Shown here: positions 55,050 to 64,000 of the stretch, in pieces | Layout: each line of letters begins with the position of its first letter | How positions within the stretch are numbered: position 1 is the first letter of the stretch | From: Congregibacter litoralis KT71 | Lineage (GTDB): Bacteria; Pseudomonadota; Gammaproteobacteria; Pseudomonadales; Halieaceae | Reading direction: 5' to 3' | NCBI RefSeq assembly: GCF_000153125.2 | Contig: NZ_CM002299.1 | Coordinates: 2,231,075-2,295,074, forward strand | Length of the DNA: 64,000 nucleotides | Notes under the pieces: generated by a model | The model's database searches: none | Told to the model about the DNA's origin: nothing | Seen by the model: the letters and a program-made list of their open reading frames with translations, nothing else | Made by a program: the position numbers and the translations under genes

Positions 55050-56162
55050 TCAGGATGCCCCGGGAAGAGATGCGCGCAGGGGCTGTATCACCGCCTCTGC
55101 CCGCCAGCCCTGCCAGCGCTCGGGCTCGGTGATGGCCTCTCCCGACGCCTCTCGGATGATGAGCTCCAGATCTGCCGTGGAAATCAGGATCTCGGGGGCG
55201 ACGTTCAGCCCCGCCGCGATGCTCTTGGCTTCCGTGCGCAAGGCTTTTAGCAGATTCCGCTGGGGAGGAGTCAGGGGGCCCGGCAGGGCAGGAGGAAGGG
55301 CTTCTTCCGATAGCTGCAGCGCTTGTTCCACGCAGGCAAGGAGACTGTCACCTTGCTTGCGAAGTACCGACGCAGGCAGCACATCCAGCTCCGCCAGGGC
55401 ATCATGATCTTCTGGAATCGCCATGGCGATGGCAAGAAACGCCTTGTCTTCAACGATCCATCCCCGGGGCTTGTCCACGGCGCGGGCAAGATCTTCCCGC
55501 CACTCGCAGAGCCGCCGAAGGGCCTCGAGTTGGCGACGGGAAAGCCGCGAGGCAGACTTCACGCGGCGATAAATCTGGCCGTCACGATCCTTAAGGAGAC
55601 GAATTGCCTCTTCTCCCTCGTCCAGAACCCACTGCATACGGCCCTGCTCCTCGGCCAACTCCCGGAGAATCCTCCAGGCGGGCACCAACTCCAATACGTC
55701 CAGGGCGGCGTAATGGCACTGGGACTCGCTCAGGGGACGCTTGAGCCAGTCAGAACGGGTTTCGCCCTTGTCCAGCTCCACACCCAGTAGCTCCTTCACC
55801 AGCGCCCGATAGCCCAATCCAAAGCCCTTGCCGAGCAGTGCCGTGGCGCGTTGGGTGTCCACCAGGGGCGAAGGAAGCACACCCAGCCAGTGGCGAAACA
55901 CCTCCAGGTCTTCGCTGCAGGAGTGAAGCACCTTGATACACGCGCTGTCCGTCAACAGGGCGCGCAGACCATCGAGATTGCTGATCGTCAGCGGGTCGAT
56001 GAGCCAGGCATGGTCGTCGGTGCACAATTGCAGCAATGCTATGTGCGGGTAATAGCTGTTGCGGCGCATGAATTCCGTGTCCACGGCGATCTCGTCAGCC
56101 CCCGCCAGGGAGGCCAGGGCGCCCCTCAGACTGTCGTCATTTTCTACGAGGGTCCAATTCAT
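55050..56162 (-). CDS. rnd: ribonuclease D
   Basis: 3'-5' exoribonuclease of the DEDD superfamily that trims tRNA precursors. 370 residues: the exonuclease domain has [11 protein letters not shown] (DxE), [12 protein letters not shown] and [14 protein letters not shown] with the conserved acidic residues; an HRDC domain follows (~205-285, [20 protein letters not shown]). Start overlaps the recR stop by 4 bp. Confidence 0.94.
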   Translation of the reverse strand: MNWTLVENDDSLRGALASLAGADEIAVDTEFMRRNSYYPHIALLQLCTDDHAWLIDPLTISNLDGLRALLTDSACIKVLHSCSEDLEVFRHWLGVLPSPLVDTQRATALLGKGFGLGYRALVKELLGVELDKGETRSDWLKRPLSESQCHYAALDVLELVPAWRILRELAEEQGRMQWVLDEGEEAIRLLKDRDGQIYRRVKSASRLSRRQLEALRRLCEWREDLARAVDKPRGWIVEDKAFLAIAMAIPEDHDALAELDVLPASVLRKQGDSLLACVEQALQLSEEALPPALPGPLTPPQRNLLKALRTEAKSIAAGLNVAPEILISTADLELIIREASGEAITEPERWQGWRAEAVIQPLRASLPGAS

Positions 56163-56767
56163 GAGCCGGGCACCGGCTGACGACCCGAGAACGCATGTGC
56201 CAGGGTGGAGCCATCCACGTACTCCAGTTCCCCTCCCAGGGGGACGCCGTGGGCGATCCGCGACATGCGGGGGATGAGGGGTTCAAGCATGCGCGTGATG
56301 TAGTACGCCGTGGCCTCGCCTTCTACCGTGGGATTGGTCGCTAAAATCACTTCCTGTACCTCGCCATCGCGCGCCAGGGCCTCCAAAAGAGGAAGGCCGA
56401 TCTCTTCGGGACCGATACCGTCGATAGGTGACAGATGCCCCATAAGTACAAAGTAACGTCCCCGGTAACCACCGGCCTGCTCGATCGCCAGAATGTCACC
56501 GGGCGTCTCCACAATGCATAACAGGGACGCATCGCGACGCGTGTCGGCACAGATCCCACAGAGGACGGCTTCCGCCAGATTACGACACTGCTGACAGCGT
56601 CCGACGCGCTCCACGGCATCGGCGAGGGAGCGACTCAGGGTAGCGGCTCCCTCCCGGTTGCGTTCGAGAAGATGCAGAGCCATGCGCTGAGCGGACTTCG
56701 GACCGACACCGGGAAGGCAGCGCAGGGCCTCGATGAGGGCGTCCATGGCGGGGCTGAAACGATGCAT
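56159..56767 (-). CDS. recR: recombination protein RecR
   Basis: Loads RecA with RecO/RecF at gaps. 202 residues: HhH region ([20 protein letters not shown]), a Cys4 zinc finger ([16 protein letters not shown]), and a Toprim domain ([19 protein letters not shown]). Between ybaB and rnd, in the common dnaX-ybaB-recR order. Overlaps ybaB by one base. Confidence 0.96.
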   Translation of the reverse strand: MHRFSPAMDALIEALRCLPGVGPKSAQRMALHLLERNREGAATLSRSLADAVERVGRCQQCRNLAEAVLCGICADTRRDASLLCIVETPGDILAIEQAGGYRGRYFVLMGHLSPIDGIGPEEIGLPLLEALARDGEVQEVILATNPTVEGEATAYYITRMLEPLIPRMSRIAHGVPLGGELEYVDGSTLAHAFSGRQPVPGS

Positions 56768-57090
56768 CAGAAAGGAAACTTGAAACCGGCGGGCAGGGAC
56801 ATACCCCCCGTCAACTCCTGCATGGCTTTCCGGTTGCTCTGCTCCACGCGACGCACCGCATCGTTCACTGCCGCGGCCAGAAGATCCTCCAGAACCGATT
56901 TCTCTTCATTGAGCACACTCGGGTCTATGGCGACGCGACGAACATCGTGCTTACCGGTCATCGTGACTGAGACCAAACCTGCCCCGGACTCACCGACAAC
57001 TTCGAGCTCCGCCATAGCCTCCTGAGCCTTTTGCATATCAGCCTGCATCTTCTGCGCCTGCTGCATGATGTCGCCTATACCGCCCTTCAT
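56767..57090 (-). CDS. ybaB: YbaB/EbfC nucleoid-associated protein
   Basis: 107 residues. [22 protein letters not shown]-terminus, [20 protein letters not shown] core, and the C-terminal [13 protein letters not shown] are typical. EbfC-type proteins bind DNA as tweezer-like dimers and affect nucleoid structure; the dnaX-ybaB-recR cluster is widely conserved. Confidence 0.94.
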   Translation of the reverse strand: MKGGIGDIMQQAQKMQADMQKAQEAMAELEVVGESGAGLVSVTMTGKHDVRRVAIDPSVLNEEKSVLEDLLAAAVNDAVRRVEQSNRKAMQELTGGMSLPAGFKFPF

Positions 57091-57132
57091 ATCGCTTACT
57101 CTCCTGAAACTGATGTCAACATTAAGTCGCTG

Positions 57133-58811
57133 TCAGGGCTGATCAACGGTTACGGAATCGCGAAGAACCGTCGCATCAAACTCCTGAACCAGACTTTTGA
57201 TTCGCGGGTCGTCGTTTATCTCTGCCACCGCGACTTCCTGGCGCTCTGCCTCCAGGCGTAAGCGTCGCATAGCGGGGGTCTCCTCCCGCACGGGACCCGG
57301 TGTAATCGAGACCTCGCAGGGTGCCTGGCGCCAGTCCGATAAAGCCTTGGCAACCATCGCGATGTGTCGTTCATTGAACAGGTTGGCGCGACTCTCATCC
57401 AATCGCAACTGCCACGACGCACCCTCGGGACCCTCCACCACGCTTTCGACGACGCAGTGAGACGCGATATTGAGGGCGCTGCCACTGAGCTGCAGTGCTG
57501 CCAGAGTTTCGTACCAGGGTGCCTGCCCTTCCAGCGACGAAGGACCGGGCGCTTCAACGACGGAGGTGTCGGCTGCGGGCGGGGCCTGGGGCTTTGTCGG
57601 CTGACTGACCGCTGCCGCCGGAGGCGGCTCAGGCTTTTTTACGCCGTTGTCGGCCTCCGGGGCCGACGGAGAAGCATCGATGAGATCGTCCGCGGACAGA
57701 TGGGGATCGAGAACAGTCACAGGACGAAAGGCCAGGAGACGAAGACTCAGCATTTCAAAGGCGGCGCGGGGATCGCTGGCCTGCGTTACCTGAGGTCGCG
57801 CACTCTGGGCCAGCTCGTAGAACAGCTGAACGTCCTCGGCGGTCATGCGTTGCCCAAGATCCGCCACCCGCTCCGCATCTCCAAACTCCGGGTCGATAGC
57901 ACCGGGCACCGCCTGTGCCAGGGCGCAGCGATGGAGCACCGATGGAACACACTGGTGAGTTCGTCCACGGCAGAAGTGAAATCCACCCCCTGCTCGTCCA
58001 TCTGCGCGCAGGCGGCGATGAGCGCCGGCGCATCATCAGCGAGCAGTGCGTCAAGAAGATCATAGACATGGCGTCGATCCACGGTGCCCAGCATGCTGGC
58101 GACTTCTGCATCCCGGAGACTGCCATCACCAAAGGCGATGGCCTGATCCGTGAGACTCAGGGCATCACGCATGCTGCCCGCCGCAGCGCGCCCCAGTTGC
58201 CAGAGCGCAGCGTCATCAAACGCCACCTGCTCCTGGGTCAGGACATCGCGAAGATGTTCCACTACCCGCTGAGCAGACATATTTTTCAGATTAAATTGCA
58301 GGCAGCGGGACAGTACAGTTGCAGGCAGCTTTTGAGGATCCGTGGTGGCAAGGAGAAACTTTACGTGCTCCGGCGGCTCCTCCAGCGTCTTTAACAGGGC
58401 GTTGAAGGAGTGCCCTGACAGCATATGCACCTCGTCAATGAGGTAGACCTTAAAACGGGAACGGGTCGGTGCGTATTGAACATTGTCCAGAAGTTCGCGG
58501 GTGTCCTCGACCTTGGTTCGCGAAGCGGCGTCCACTTCTATAAGGTCAACACTGCGGCCCTCGCTGATCTCGACGCAGCTGCTGCATTCACCACAGGGGG
58601 CCGCGCTCACGCCTTTTTCGCAGTTCAGACTGCGCGCAAGAATACGGGCGATGGTTGTCTTGCCGACACCGCGGGTACCGGTGAACAGATAGGCGTGGTG
58701 CAGGCGATTGCTGTCCAGCGCATGACGCAGGGCCTGCAGCACATGCTCCTGGCCCACCAGGGCATCGAATGTGGCCGGGCGCCATTTGCGCGCCAGCACC
58801 TGATAGGACAT
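57133..58811 (-). CDS. dnaX: DNA polymerase III tau/gamma subunit, apparent frameshift
   Basis: Clamp-loader ATPase. From ATG 58811: Walker A GTRGVGKTTIARIL, a zinc module (C-E-K-G-V... CGECSSC), Walker B VYLIDEVHMLS, and the SRC motif LSRCLQF, then domain III. This frame stops at 57843 (322 residues), but domain III and the tau C-terminus continue in another frame (VLHRCALAQAVPGAIDP... to 57133). An 11-bp imperfect tandem repeat at 57929-57950 explains the break; removing one copy gives ELTSVLHRCALAQAVPGA and a 555-residue protein aligning with E. coli DnaX. The gene is essential, so an assembly error or unusual recoding is likely. Confidence 0.9.
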
Positions 58812-58898
58812 GTCGTTTCCGTTAGTGGACGTGCCGTTTGCCGGTACGTCAGCTCTGACTCTGGTGATTCAGGGCGCATCCCAAGCCGTAATGGAAGC

Positions 58899-59002
58899 GG
58901 CCCGGACAGCCACACCCCGGCACATGTACCAGCAATTACCGTTGCTCCCTTCCGGGCCTGGCGGGGTTCACTGCCTGACATTGCGAGGGGACCGCCCGGG
59001 CC
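58899..59002 (-). ncRNA. ffs: 4.5S RNA (signal recognition particle RNA)
   Basis: About 104 nt, forming a long rod: GGCCCGGGCGGTCCCC at the 5' end pairs with the 3' part ending GGGCC. The conserved Ffh-binding tip is plain: CCAGGCCCGGAAGGGAGCA with the GGAAG tetraloop and symmetric loop, flanked by GTGAACC. It sits just upstream of dnaX on the same strand, the usual place in Pseudomonas-like genomes. The exact ends are estimated from pairing. Confidence 0.92.
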
Positions 59003-59182
59003 ACCCTAATACCCCTGACTTCCGGGGACGCGCATTGTCGCCAAAAGCCCTCCCCGTAGCAAGGCGCAAAGCTAAGCGTCGATTTTGTCCATTAAATGAC
59101 CAGGATCGTGATAGCGAGGGCCAACAAAGATCTGACTCGTCTCATCCAATAGGTGATCTGAGCGCGTAGATGTTAATACCTT

Positions 59183-59210
59183 TAACATAAATGTTATGCT
59201 GCGTAACATT
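59183..59210. promoter_or_regulatory. putative TetR operator upstream of the RND operon
   Basis: Three copies of the ATGTTA/TAACAT half-site: TAACATAAATGTTA (59183-59196, 6-bp arms) and AATGTTA-N7-TAACATT (59190-59210, 7-bp perfect arms). It lies 23-50 bp before the adaptor gene's start, where autoregulating TetR proteins commonly bind. The TetR gene at 63548 in the same operon is the likely partner. Confidence 0.5.
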
Positions 59211-59232
59211 GAATTCCCTCAGGACCCATCCT

Positions 59233-60390
59233 ATGACTGGTAAGCCTTACAAAACCCGTTGGAAAGGCAGTGCTTTAGCCCTCGCCATTGCTGTTGGCAT
59301 CACCGGCGTCGTGACTGCGGCGCTGCACGCCAGAGTATCTGCCGAGCAGAGCGCTTCCCTCCGTGCGCCCATGCCCGTTGAACAGACGGCATTCATTGAG
59401 CAGCAGGACTTCCAGCGGGAACAGAAGTTTCTGGGTCTCGTCCAGGCCGCAAGCCGAAGCCAGGTGGGCTTCGAGGTTCCCGGCGCGATAGCCGAGGTGT
59501 TCGTACGCGAGGGTCAGGCAGTAGAGGCAGGTGCGGCCCTCGCAAAGCTGGATACGCAGACCCTTGAGGCGCGGCGGCGGGCGGCGGCCTCAGCGGTGGA
59601 TCAGGCGAGTGCGGAGTTAGAGTTGGCAAGCGCGCGTAGGGTACGCCAGGCCCCTCTGGCGGAGAGCGGCGCGATCTCCGCACAGCTTTTTGATGACACA
59701 CGACTCGCCGAAAAAGCGGTGGAGTCGGCCCTCGCTGCGGCCCAAGCGAGGCTGGATTCTCTTGAAATCGATCTCGAGAAGTCCGTACTCCGCGCGCCCT
59801 ATGCCGCGCGGATAGGCCGCCAACTTCTGGATCGTGGCGCTGTCACGCAGCCCGGTGCACCGGTGTTTACCCTGACCTCTCTTGAGAACCGGGAAGCCCA
59901 TATCGGCGTGGCGGTAGAACAGGCCCGTTATCTCACCGTCGGTAAAAATTACCCCCTCCAATGGCGAGACCGCTCCCTGAGCGCCCCCCTCGTCGCTGTG
60001 CGCTCCGACGTTAACCCCGTGAGCATGACCACCGTTGCGATTTTTTCCTTGCCCGGCGACGTCGACGCTTTCGACGGTGAGCCCGTGTCCGTGAGCGTCC
60101 CCCGCACGGAACCGGAAACCGGCGGATGGCTGCCTCTCTCTGCCCTCATCGAAGGAGAACGGGGTATTTGGACCGTGTTGGCACTCCGTGAGCGCGACGG
60201 AAACACCGTCGCCCTGCGCGAGGTGGTCGAGGTGCTACACGTCAGCGGAGACCGCGCTTTTGTCCGCGGTTCCGTGAGAGACGGTGACCGGCTAATCGCT
60301 GACGGCGTGCATCGCATCGCCCCGGGCACCGCGGTCGCTCCCCTGGAAGCCCCGGGATTGGAAAACGCTGTCGCGCACCAGGAGTCCTAG
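59233..60390 (+). CDS. RND efflux periplasmic adaptor (membrane-fusion protein)
   Basis: 385 residues from ATG 59233, with CAGGA upstream. An N-terminal membrane anchor (~12-31) without lipobox, then half-motifs of the lipoyl/hairpin fold (VGFEVPGAIAEVFVREGQAV, ...KSVLRAPYAARIGRQLLDRG) and a beta-barrel region. It would link the downstream permease to an outer-membrane channel that is not in this window. Two bases separate it from the permease gene. Confidence 0.92.
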   Translation: MTGKPYKTRWKGSALALAIAVGITGVVTAALHARVSAEQSASLRAPMPVEQTAFIEQQDFQREQKFLGLVQAASRSQVGFEVPGAIAEVFVREGQAVEAGAALAKLDTQTLEARRRAAASAVDQASAELELASARRVRQAPLAESGAISAQLFDDTRLAEKAVESALAAAQARLDSLEIDLEKSVLRAPYAARIGRQLLDRGAVTQPGAPVFTLTSLENREAHIGVAVEQARYLTVGKNYPLQWRDRSLSAPLVAVRSDVNPVSMTTVAIFSLPGDVDAFDGEPVSVSVPRTEPETGGWLPLSALIEGERGIWTVLALRERDGNTVALREVVEVLHVSGDRAFVRGSVRDGDRLIADGVHRIAPGTAVAPLEAPGLENAVAHQES

Positions 60391-60392
60391 TC

Positions 60393-63300
60393 ATGCTGGC
60401 GAAACTGCTCTATTCCCACAGCCGCTATTTATGGCTCACGGTGATCGTGATTCTTATGGTGGGCGCTGCCAGCATGCGCTCCCTGGGCCGCCAGGAAGAC
60501 CCCACCATCACCAACTTTGTCGCAACCGTTACGACGTTTTTTCCCGGTGCTGAACCAGCAAGAATTGAGGCGCTGGTGAGTAAGCCCCTGGAGCGCGAGC
60601 TTCGCGCCATTGCCGAGGTCGACGAGGTCAAATCCACCTCCTCCACCGGCGTATCCTCCATTGTTATCGAGCTTTACGAGACCCTGGAAGCCAGCGCCAT
60701 TGAGCGCGCCTGGTCGGAAGTCCGCGACGCCATCGACGACGCCAGTCGCCAGTTCCCCGCGGGCGTAGCCTCGCCCGTCTTCGATAACGATCGCACCACC
60801 GCCTATGTTCGCATCATTGCCCTCACCTCCGCCCCGGGCTATGACTTATCCCTGCCCCTGCTCAGTCGCAGCGCCGAGGATCTTGCCGAGCGCGCCCGCA
60901 ACTTCCTCGGCACGCAATTTGTCGATATTTATGGGGAGGCCAGCGAAGAAATTCGCGTCGATGTGAACGAGCAGTCCCTCCTGGCCCGGGGTATCAGTAT
61001 CGGTGAACTGACCCGGGCTCTTCAGGGTGCAGACCCCCGGAGAGCTTCCGGACGTGCCAGCGGCGACGTCAACGATCTGCTCATAGAAATCGACGGCGAG
61101 TTTGATTCCGCCGAACGTGTCGCCAACGTGATTATCAGAACCGACGCCGCGGGGAATTCCGTCAGCGTGGGCGACATCGCAAGGGTCTACCGCGCGCAGC
61201 AGACGCCGCCCCAGGCGCTGGCGCACACCGATGGACGGCGCGGCATCCTCTTAGGCGTTGCCATGAACGAAGGGCAACAGGTCGATAAGTGGAGCCAGCA
61301 GTTCGAAGGCTTCCTTGACGAGTATCGTGCCCAGGCGCCGGCCGGCATCGATATCACCACCAGCTACAACCAGGCCACCTACACCGAGGCCCGTCTTCAA
61401 GATGTTCTGACCAACCTCGCCATCGGTGTCTTGCTGGTGCTGCTGGTGCTGCTGTTTACCCTCGGCTTGCGCGCTGCCACGGTTGTGGCGGTGATCCTGC
61501 CTCTTTGCACCCTGGTGTCCCTGGTCATCATGAACCAGATAGGACTCCCCATTCACCAGATGTCCGTGACCGGCCTCGTCGTGGCCCTGGGTCTACTGGT
61601 GGACGGCTCCATTGTGATGACCGATGAGGTGCGCAAACGCCTTCTCGATAATGAAGCCCCACTGGACGCTATCGGTGAGTCCGTCCACCGCATGCGCATC
61701 CCTCTGCTGTCATCCACAGCCACGACCATACTGGCCTTCGTACCCATGGTGATTCTGCCGGGACCGGCAGGTGATTTTCTGGGCTCCATCGCCAAAGCGG
61801 TGGTGATAATGCTCGGTTCATCGCTGGTGCTGGCCCTGGTGATCACACCGGTGCTCGCAGCCCGCCTTCTTCCCGGCGGGCTCAACAAGGGATCTCACTG
61901 GTGGGAGACCGGTGTTGCAAGCGGCGCGATGGGTCGCTCCCTGTCCCGCGCCCTGGATTGGTCGATTCGCCATCCCGCGGGGTCCGTGGCGCTGGCACTG
62001 GCGCTGCCGGTTGCAGGGTTTCTGGCTTTTCCCACGCTGACAGCGCAGTTTTTCCCGGGCACCGATCGCGATCAGCTGTCTTTGAAGGTAACCTTGCCGC
62101 CGGGACGCTCTATCACCGATACCTATGCCCTGGTGCAGGAACTCGATGAACGATTGCGTGACGAACCGCTCATCCGTCGCGTGGATTGGACCGTCGGCGA
62201 AAGTGCCCCGCAGTTTTACTACAACCTGGTGCGTAATAAAGAAGGCATTCCCAGCTACGCCCAGGCGATGGTGCTCACCACCGACGAGAATCGCACGGAC
62301 GATCTCATCCGCAGGCTCCAGACGGAGCTGGATGCAGAGTATCCCCAGGCACGTATTCTGGTTCTAGGCATCGAACAGGGACCGCCGGTGTCAGCGCCTC
62401 TGGAAGTCGATCTCTTCGGTCCGGACCTCGAAACCCTCCGGCACCTGGGAGAAGAATTCCGCTTGCGCATGGAGCGAGTGCCGGATATCACTCATAGCAC
62501 CACGGGGTTGATAGCGGGGGCGCCCAAGCTGGTATTCAAGCTTGATGAGCAGCGGGTTCGCATGGCGGGCCTGGATCTGGCGACCGTTGCGGACACCCTC
62601 GATGCAGCGCTGCGAGGACGCATCGGTGGCGAAATTCTCGAGGGGACGCAGCGCCTGCCCGTGCGCGCCCGCCTCAACGAAAATGCCTGGTCGGACCCGG
62701 AAGAGATCGCGAGTATCCGTCTACCTCTCCCCGCCTCGGACGGGGACAGCAGAACTATGCAAAGTATTAGCCTGAGCACCCTCGGACAATTCAGTCTGGA
62801 ACCGTCCAACAGCCCCATTACCCGCAGGGACGGCGAGCGCATCAACACGGTGCAAGGCTATGTGACGCGGGGAGTGCTCGCCGAGGGGGCATTAAAAGAC
62901 CTCCAGGCGATTCTCGCCGAGGACCCCGTCGCCCTGCCTTTCGGTTATCGCTATCAGTTTGGTGGCAACTCCGATGCCCGGGCCAGCGTCGTGCAGAACA
63001 TCATCGCTCCCATGGGGCTCATCGTCGCCGCATTGCTGGCAACTATCGTGCTGACCTTTAACTCCTGGCGCCTCTCGGCCGTGGCGTTTTCAGTGTTTGT
63101 GTTGTCTATGGGGTTAAGCCTGTTGTCCCTCGCGATCTTCCGCTATCCCTTCGGCGTGCAGGCGCTCATCGGGGTGATCGGCTCCATCGGCGTCTCGATC
63201 AATGCGGCGATCATCATTCTCACAGCGCTACAGTTAGACACCCGGGCCTCCCGCGGGGAGCCCGCTGCGGTGCGCGACGTGGTGATGGACTCCAGCCGTC

Positions 63301-63551
63301 ACATCGTGTCCACCACCATCACGACCTTTGGCGGTTTTCTACCGCTGATCCTTGAAGGCAGTCAGTTCTGGCCGCCCTTCGCCATGGCCATTGCCGGGGG
63401 CGTGCTCCTATCCACCGTCGTGTCATTCTTTTATATTCCCCCCATGTTCATGCTCTGTTACCGACGCAGGCACCGCCGACTTCAGGCAGAGCAGCACCCG
63501 ACACTGGTCAAGGACGACGACGGAAACCGCCTTATGGGCAACGCAGCATGA
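60393..63551 (+). CDS. RND-family efflux permease
   Basis: 1052 residues with the twelve-helix, two-loop AcrB-like plan. N-terminal helix, then GRQEDPTITNFVATVTTFFP and EALVSKPLERELRAIAEVDE; the proton-relay helix has LVDGSIVMTDEVRKRLL, and the second half repeats the plan (IGVIGSIGVSINAAIIILTA). The pattern fits a proton-driven multidrug or hydrophobic-compound exporter; substrate unknown. The stop overlaps the TetR gene by 4 bp. Confidence 0.93.
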   Translation: MLAKLLYSHSRYLWLTVIVILMVGAASMRSLGRQEDPTITNFVATVTTFFPGAEPARIEALVSKPLERELRAIAEVDEVKSTSSTGVSSIVIELYETLEASAIERAWSEVRDAIDDASRQFPAGVASPVFDNDRTTAYVRIIALTSAPGYDLSLPLLSRSAEDLAERARNFLGTQFVDIYGEASEEIRVDVNEQSLLARGISIGELTRALQGADPRRASGRASGDVNDLLIEIDGEFDSAERVANVIIRTDAAGNSVSVGDIARVYRAQQTPPQALAHTDGRRGILLGVAMNEGQQVDKWSQQFEGFLDEYRAQAPAGIDITTSYNQATYTEARLQDVLTNLAIGVLLVLLVLLFTLGLRAATVVAVILPLCTLVSLVIMNQIGLPIHQMSVTGLVVALGLLVDGSIVMTDEVRKRLLDNEAPLDAIGESVHRMRIPLLSSTATTILAFVPMVILPGPAGDFLGSIAKAVVIMLGSSLVLALVITPVLAARLLPGGLNKGSHWWETGVASGAMGRSLSRALDWSIRHPAGSVALALALPVAGFLAFPTLTAQFFPGTDRDQLSLKVTLPPGRSITDTYALVQELDERLRDEPLIRRVDWTVGESAPQFYYNLVRNKEGIPSYAQAMVLTTDENRTDDLIRRLQTELDAEYPQARILVLGIEQGPPVSAPLEVDLFGPDLETLRHLGEEFRLRMERVPDITHSTTGLIAGAPKLVFKLDEQRVRMAGLDLATVADTLDAALRGRIGGEILEGTQRLPVRARLNENAWSDPEEIASIRLPLPASDGDSRTMQSISLSTLGQFSLEPSNSPITRRDGERINTVQGYVTRGVLAEGALKDLQAILAEDPVALPFGYRYQFGGNSDARASVVQNIIAPMGLIVAALLATIVLTFNSWRLSAVAFSVFVLSMGLSLLSLAIFRYPFGVQALIGVIGSIGVSINAAIIILTALQLDTRASRGEPAAVRDVVMDSSRHIVSTTITTFGGFLPLILEGSQFWPPFAMAIAGGVLLSTVVSFFYIPPMFMLCYRRRHRRLQAEQHPTLVKDDDGNRLMGNAA

Positions 63552-64000
63552 CAGCAGCGGCCAAAAGCTATCATCACGGTGATTTGCGAAATACGCTTAT
63601 CCTTGCCGCCTCCCAGCTCATTGAGGACAGCGGATCCCTGAACTTTGCCATGGCGGACGCGGCGCGCCAGGCAGGGGTAAGTACCGCTGCGCCCTACCGG
63701 CATTTTCGCGATCGCGACGCCCTTCTCGAAGCCGTCAGTCAGCTCGCTTTTTTCGGACTGGGTGAACGCGTGCGGGAAGCCATCGCCAGCACGCGACAAG
63801 GCAGTATCGAAACCATCATCGCCATCGGTCAGGCGTACATCCAGTACGTCATTGAAAAGGCCGCTTTTTATGACCTTATGTGGGGTGATATCGGCGCCCG
63901 CGCCATGGACGCCGACAGTTTTGATCAAAAAGCATCAGGTTTTTACATGCTCGTCGACTCCGTGGAAGCTTATGTTGGCGAGCAGGGCCTGAGGAACGTT
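63548..64000 (+). CDS. TetR/AcrR-family regulator (partial, runs off the window)
   Basis: 151 residues present; the 3' end lies beyond the window. N-terminal helix-turn-helix (LILAASQLIEDSGSL, FAMADAARQAGVSTAAPYRHF) followed by the start of the ligand-binding domain. Overlaps the permease stop (ATGA). Likely represses this efflux operon through the palindromes at 59183-59210. Confidence 0.9.
   Translation, partial: MTAAAKSYHHGDLRNTLILAASQLIEDSGSLNFAMADAARQAGVSTAAPYRHFRDRDALLEAVSQLAFFGLGERVREAIASTRQGSIETIIAIGQAYIQYVIEKAAFYDLMWGDIGARAMDADSFDQKASGFYMLVDSVEAYVGEQGLRNV

Noticed and set aside
57133..57939. A separate gene starting at GTG 57939 instead of a broken dnaX
   Set aside because: Its first residues continue DnaX domain III exactly and it has no ribosome site of its own; it is the dnaX 3' part.

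Overview
The window is a dense, mostly housekeeping stretch of a marine-type gammaproteobacterial chromosome, GC-rich by eye. No intergenic gap exceeds about 250 bp, and no insertion sequence, prophage or CRISPR array is visible. Gene order resembles Pseudomonas and its relatives (gap-mfd-csiV-thioinosine phosphorylase-lexA-topA; lolCDE-comEC-exbBD-lpxK-kdsB-murB; nqrA-F). A Na+-pumping NQR, a complete exosortase H pair and a photolyase/MerR/sigma cluster point to an aquatic member of the Cellvibrionales/Halieaceae (OM60/NOR5) type. That placement is an inference from gene content, not from a marker gene.

Layout. 0-3.4 kb: a winged-helix/nuclease-like protein, dUTPase, a membrane-anchored unknown, a small lipoprotein, a frameshifted small membrane protein gene and tRNA-Leu(TAA). 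3.5-9 kb: a giant AsmA-like protein, an NSS-family transporter, exosortase H and its associated membrane protein. 9-16 kb: a MerR-like regulator divergent from an unusual sigma-70 factor, then a TIGR01777-type epimerase, a sirtuin, a DNA photolyase and an XdhC protein. 16-25 kb, minus strand: exbB-exbD-lpxK-kdsB-murB-uvrC-pgsA-tRNA-Gly-tRNA-Cys, preceded by comEC. 25-37 kb: a DUF2062 protein, lolCDE, nqrM, apbE, nqrFEDCBA. 36-45 kb: gap, mfd, csiV, thioinosine phosphorylase, a MscS channel. 45-50 kb: a DUF6763-like gene, lexA with two perfect SOS boxes, small unknowns and topA. 50-58 kb: a universal stress protein, glutaredoxin-like protein, RNA methyltransferase, VWA/MoxR pair, ycgL, rnd, recR, ybaB, dnaX and the 4.5S RNA. 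59-64 kb: an RND efflux operon whose TetR-family regulator runs off the end.

The genes form recognisable units: lipopolysaccharide and peptidoglycan precursor synthesis with uvrC/pgsA; the complete NQR complex with its two maturation factors (ApbE for covalent FMN, NqrM for iron insertion); lipoprotein export (LolCDE); DNA repair and SOS control (uvrC, mfd, recR, lexA, phr); and a possible light/DNA-damage response module (MerR-like regulator, sigma factor, epimerase, sirtuin, photolyase).

Three genes are broken by frameshifts: the small membrane protein at 2922-3265 (at a slippery-type heptamer), csiV (one extra C near 41832), and the essential dnaX (an 11-bp imperfect tandem duplication at 57929-57950). 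They may be assembly errors, real mutations or, less likely, recoding sites. The other notable signals are non-coding: a 9-bp inverted repeat between the MerR-like and sigma genes, a 13-bp x 8 tandem array after lexA, a decayed 12-bp repeat after the sigma gene, an apparently split Gly-Cys-Leu tRNA array, and a hairpin leader upstream of topA.
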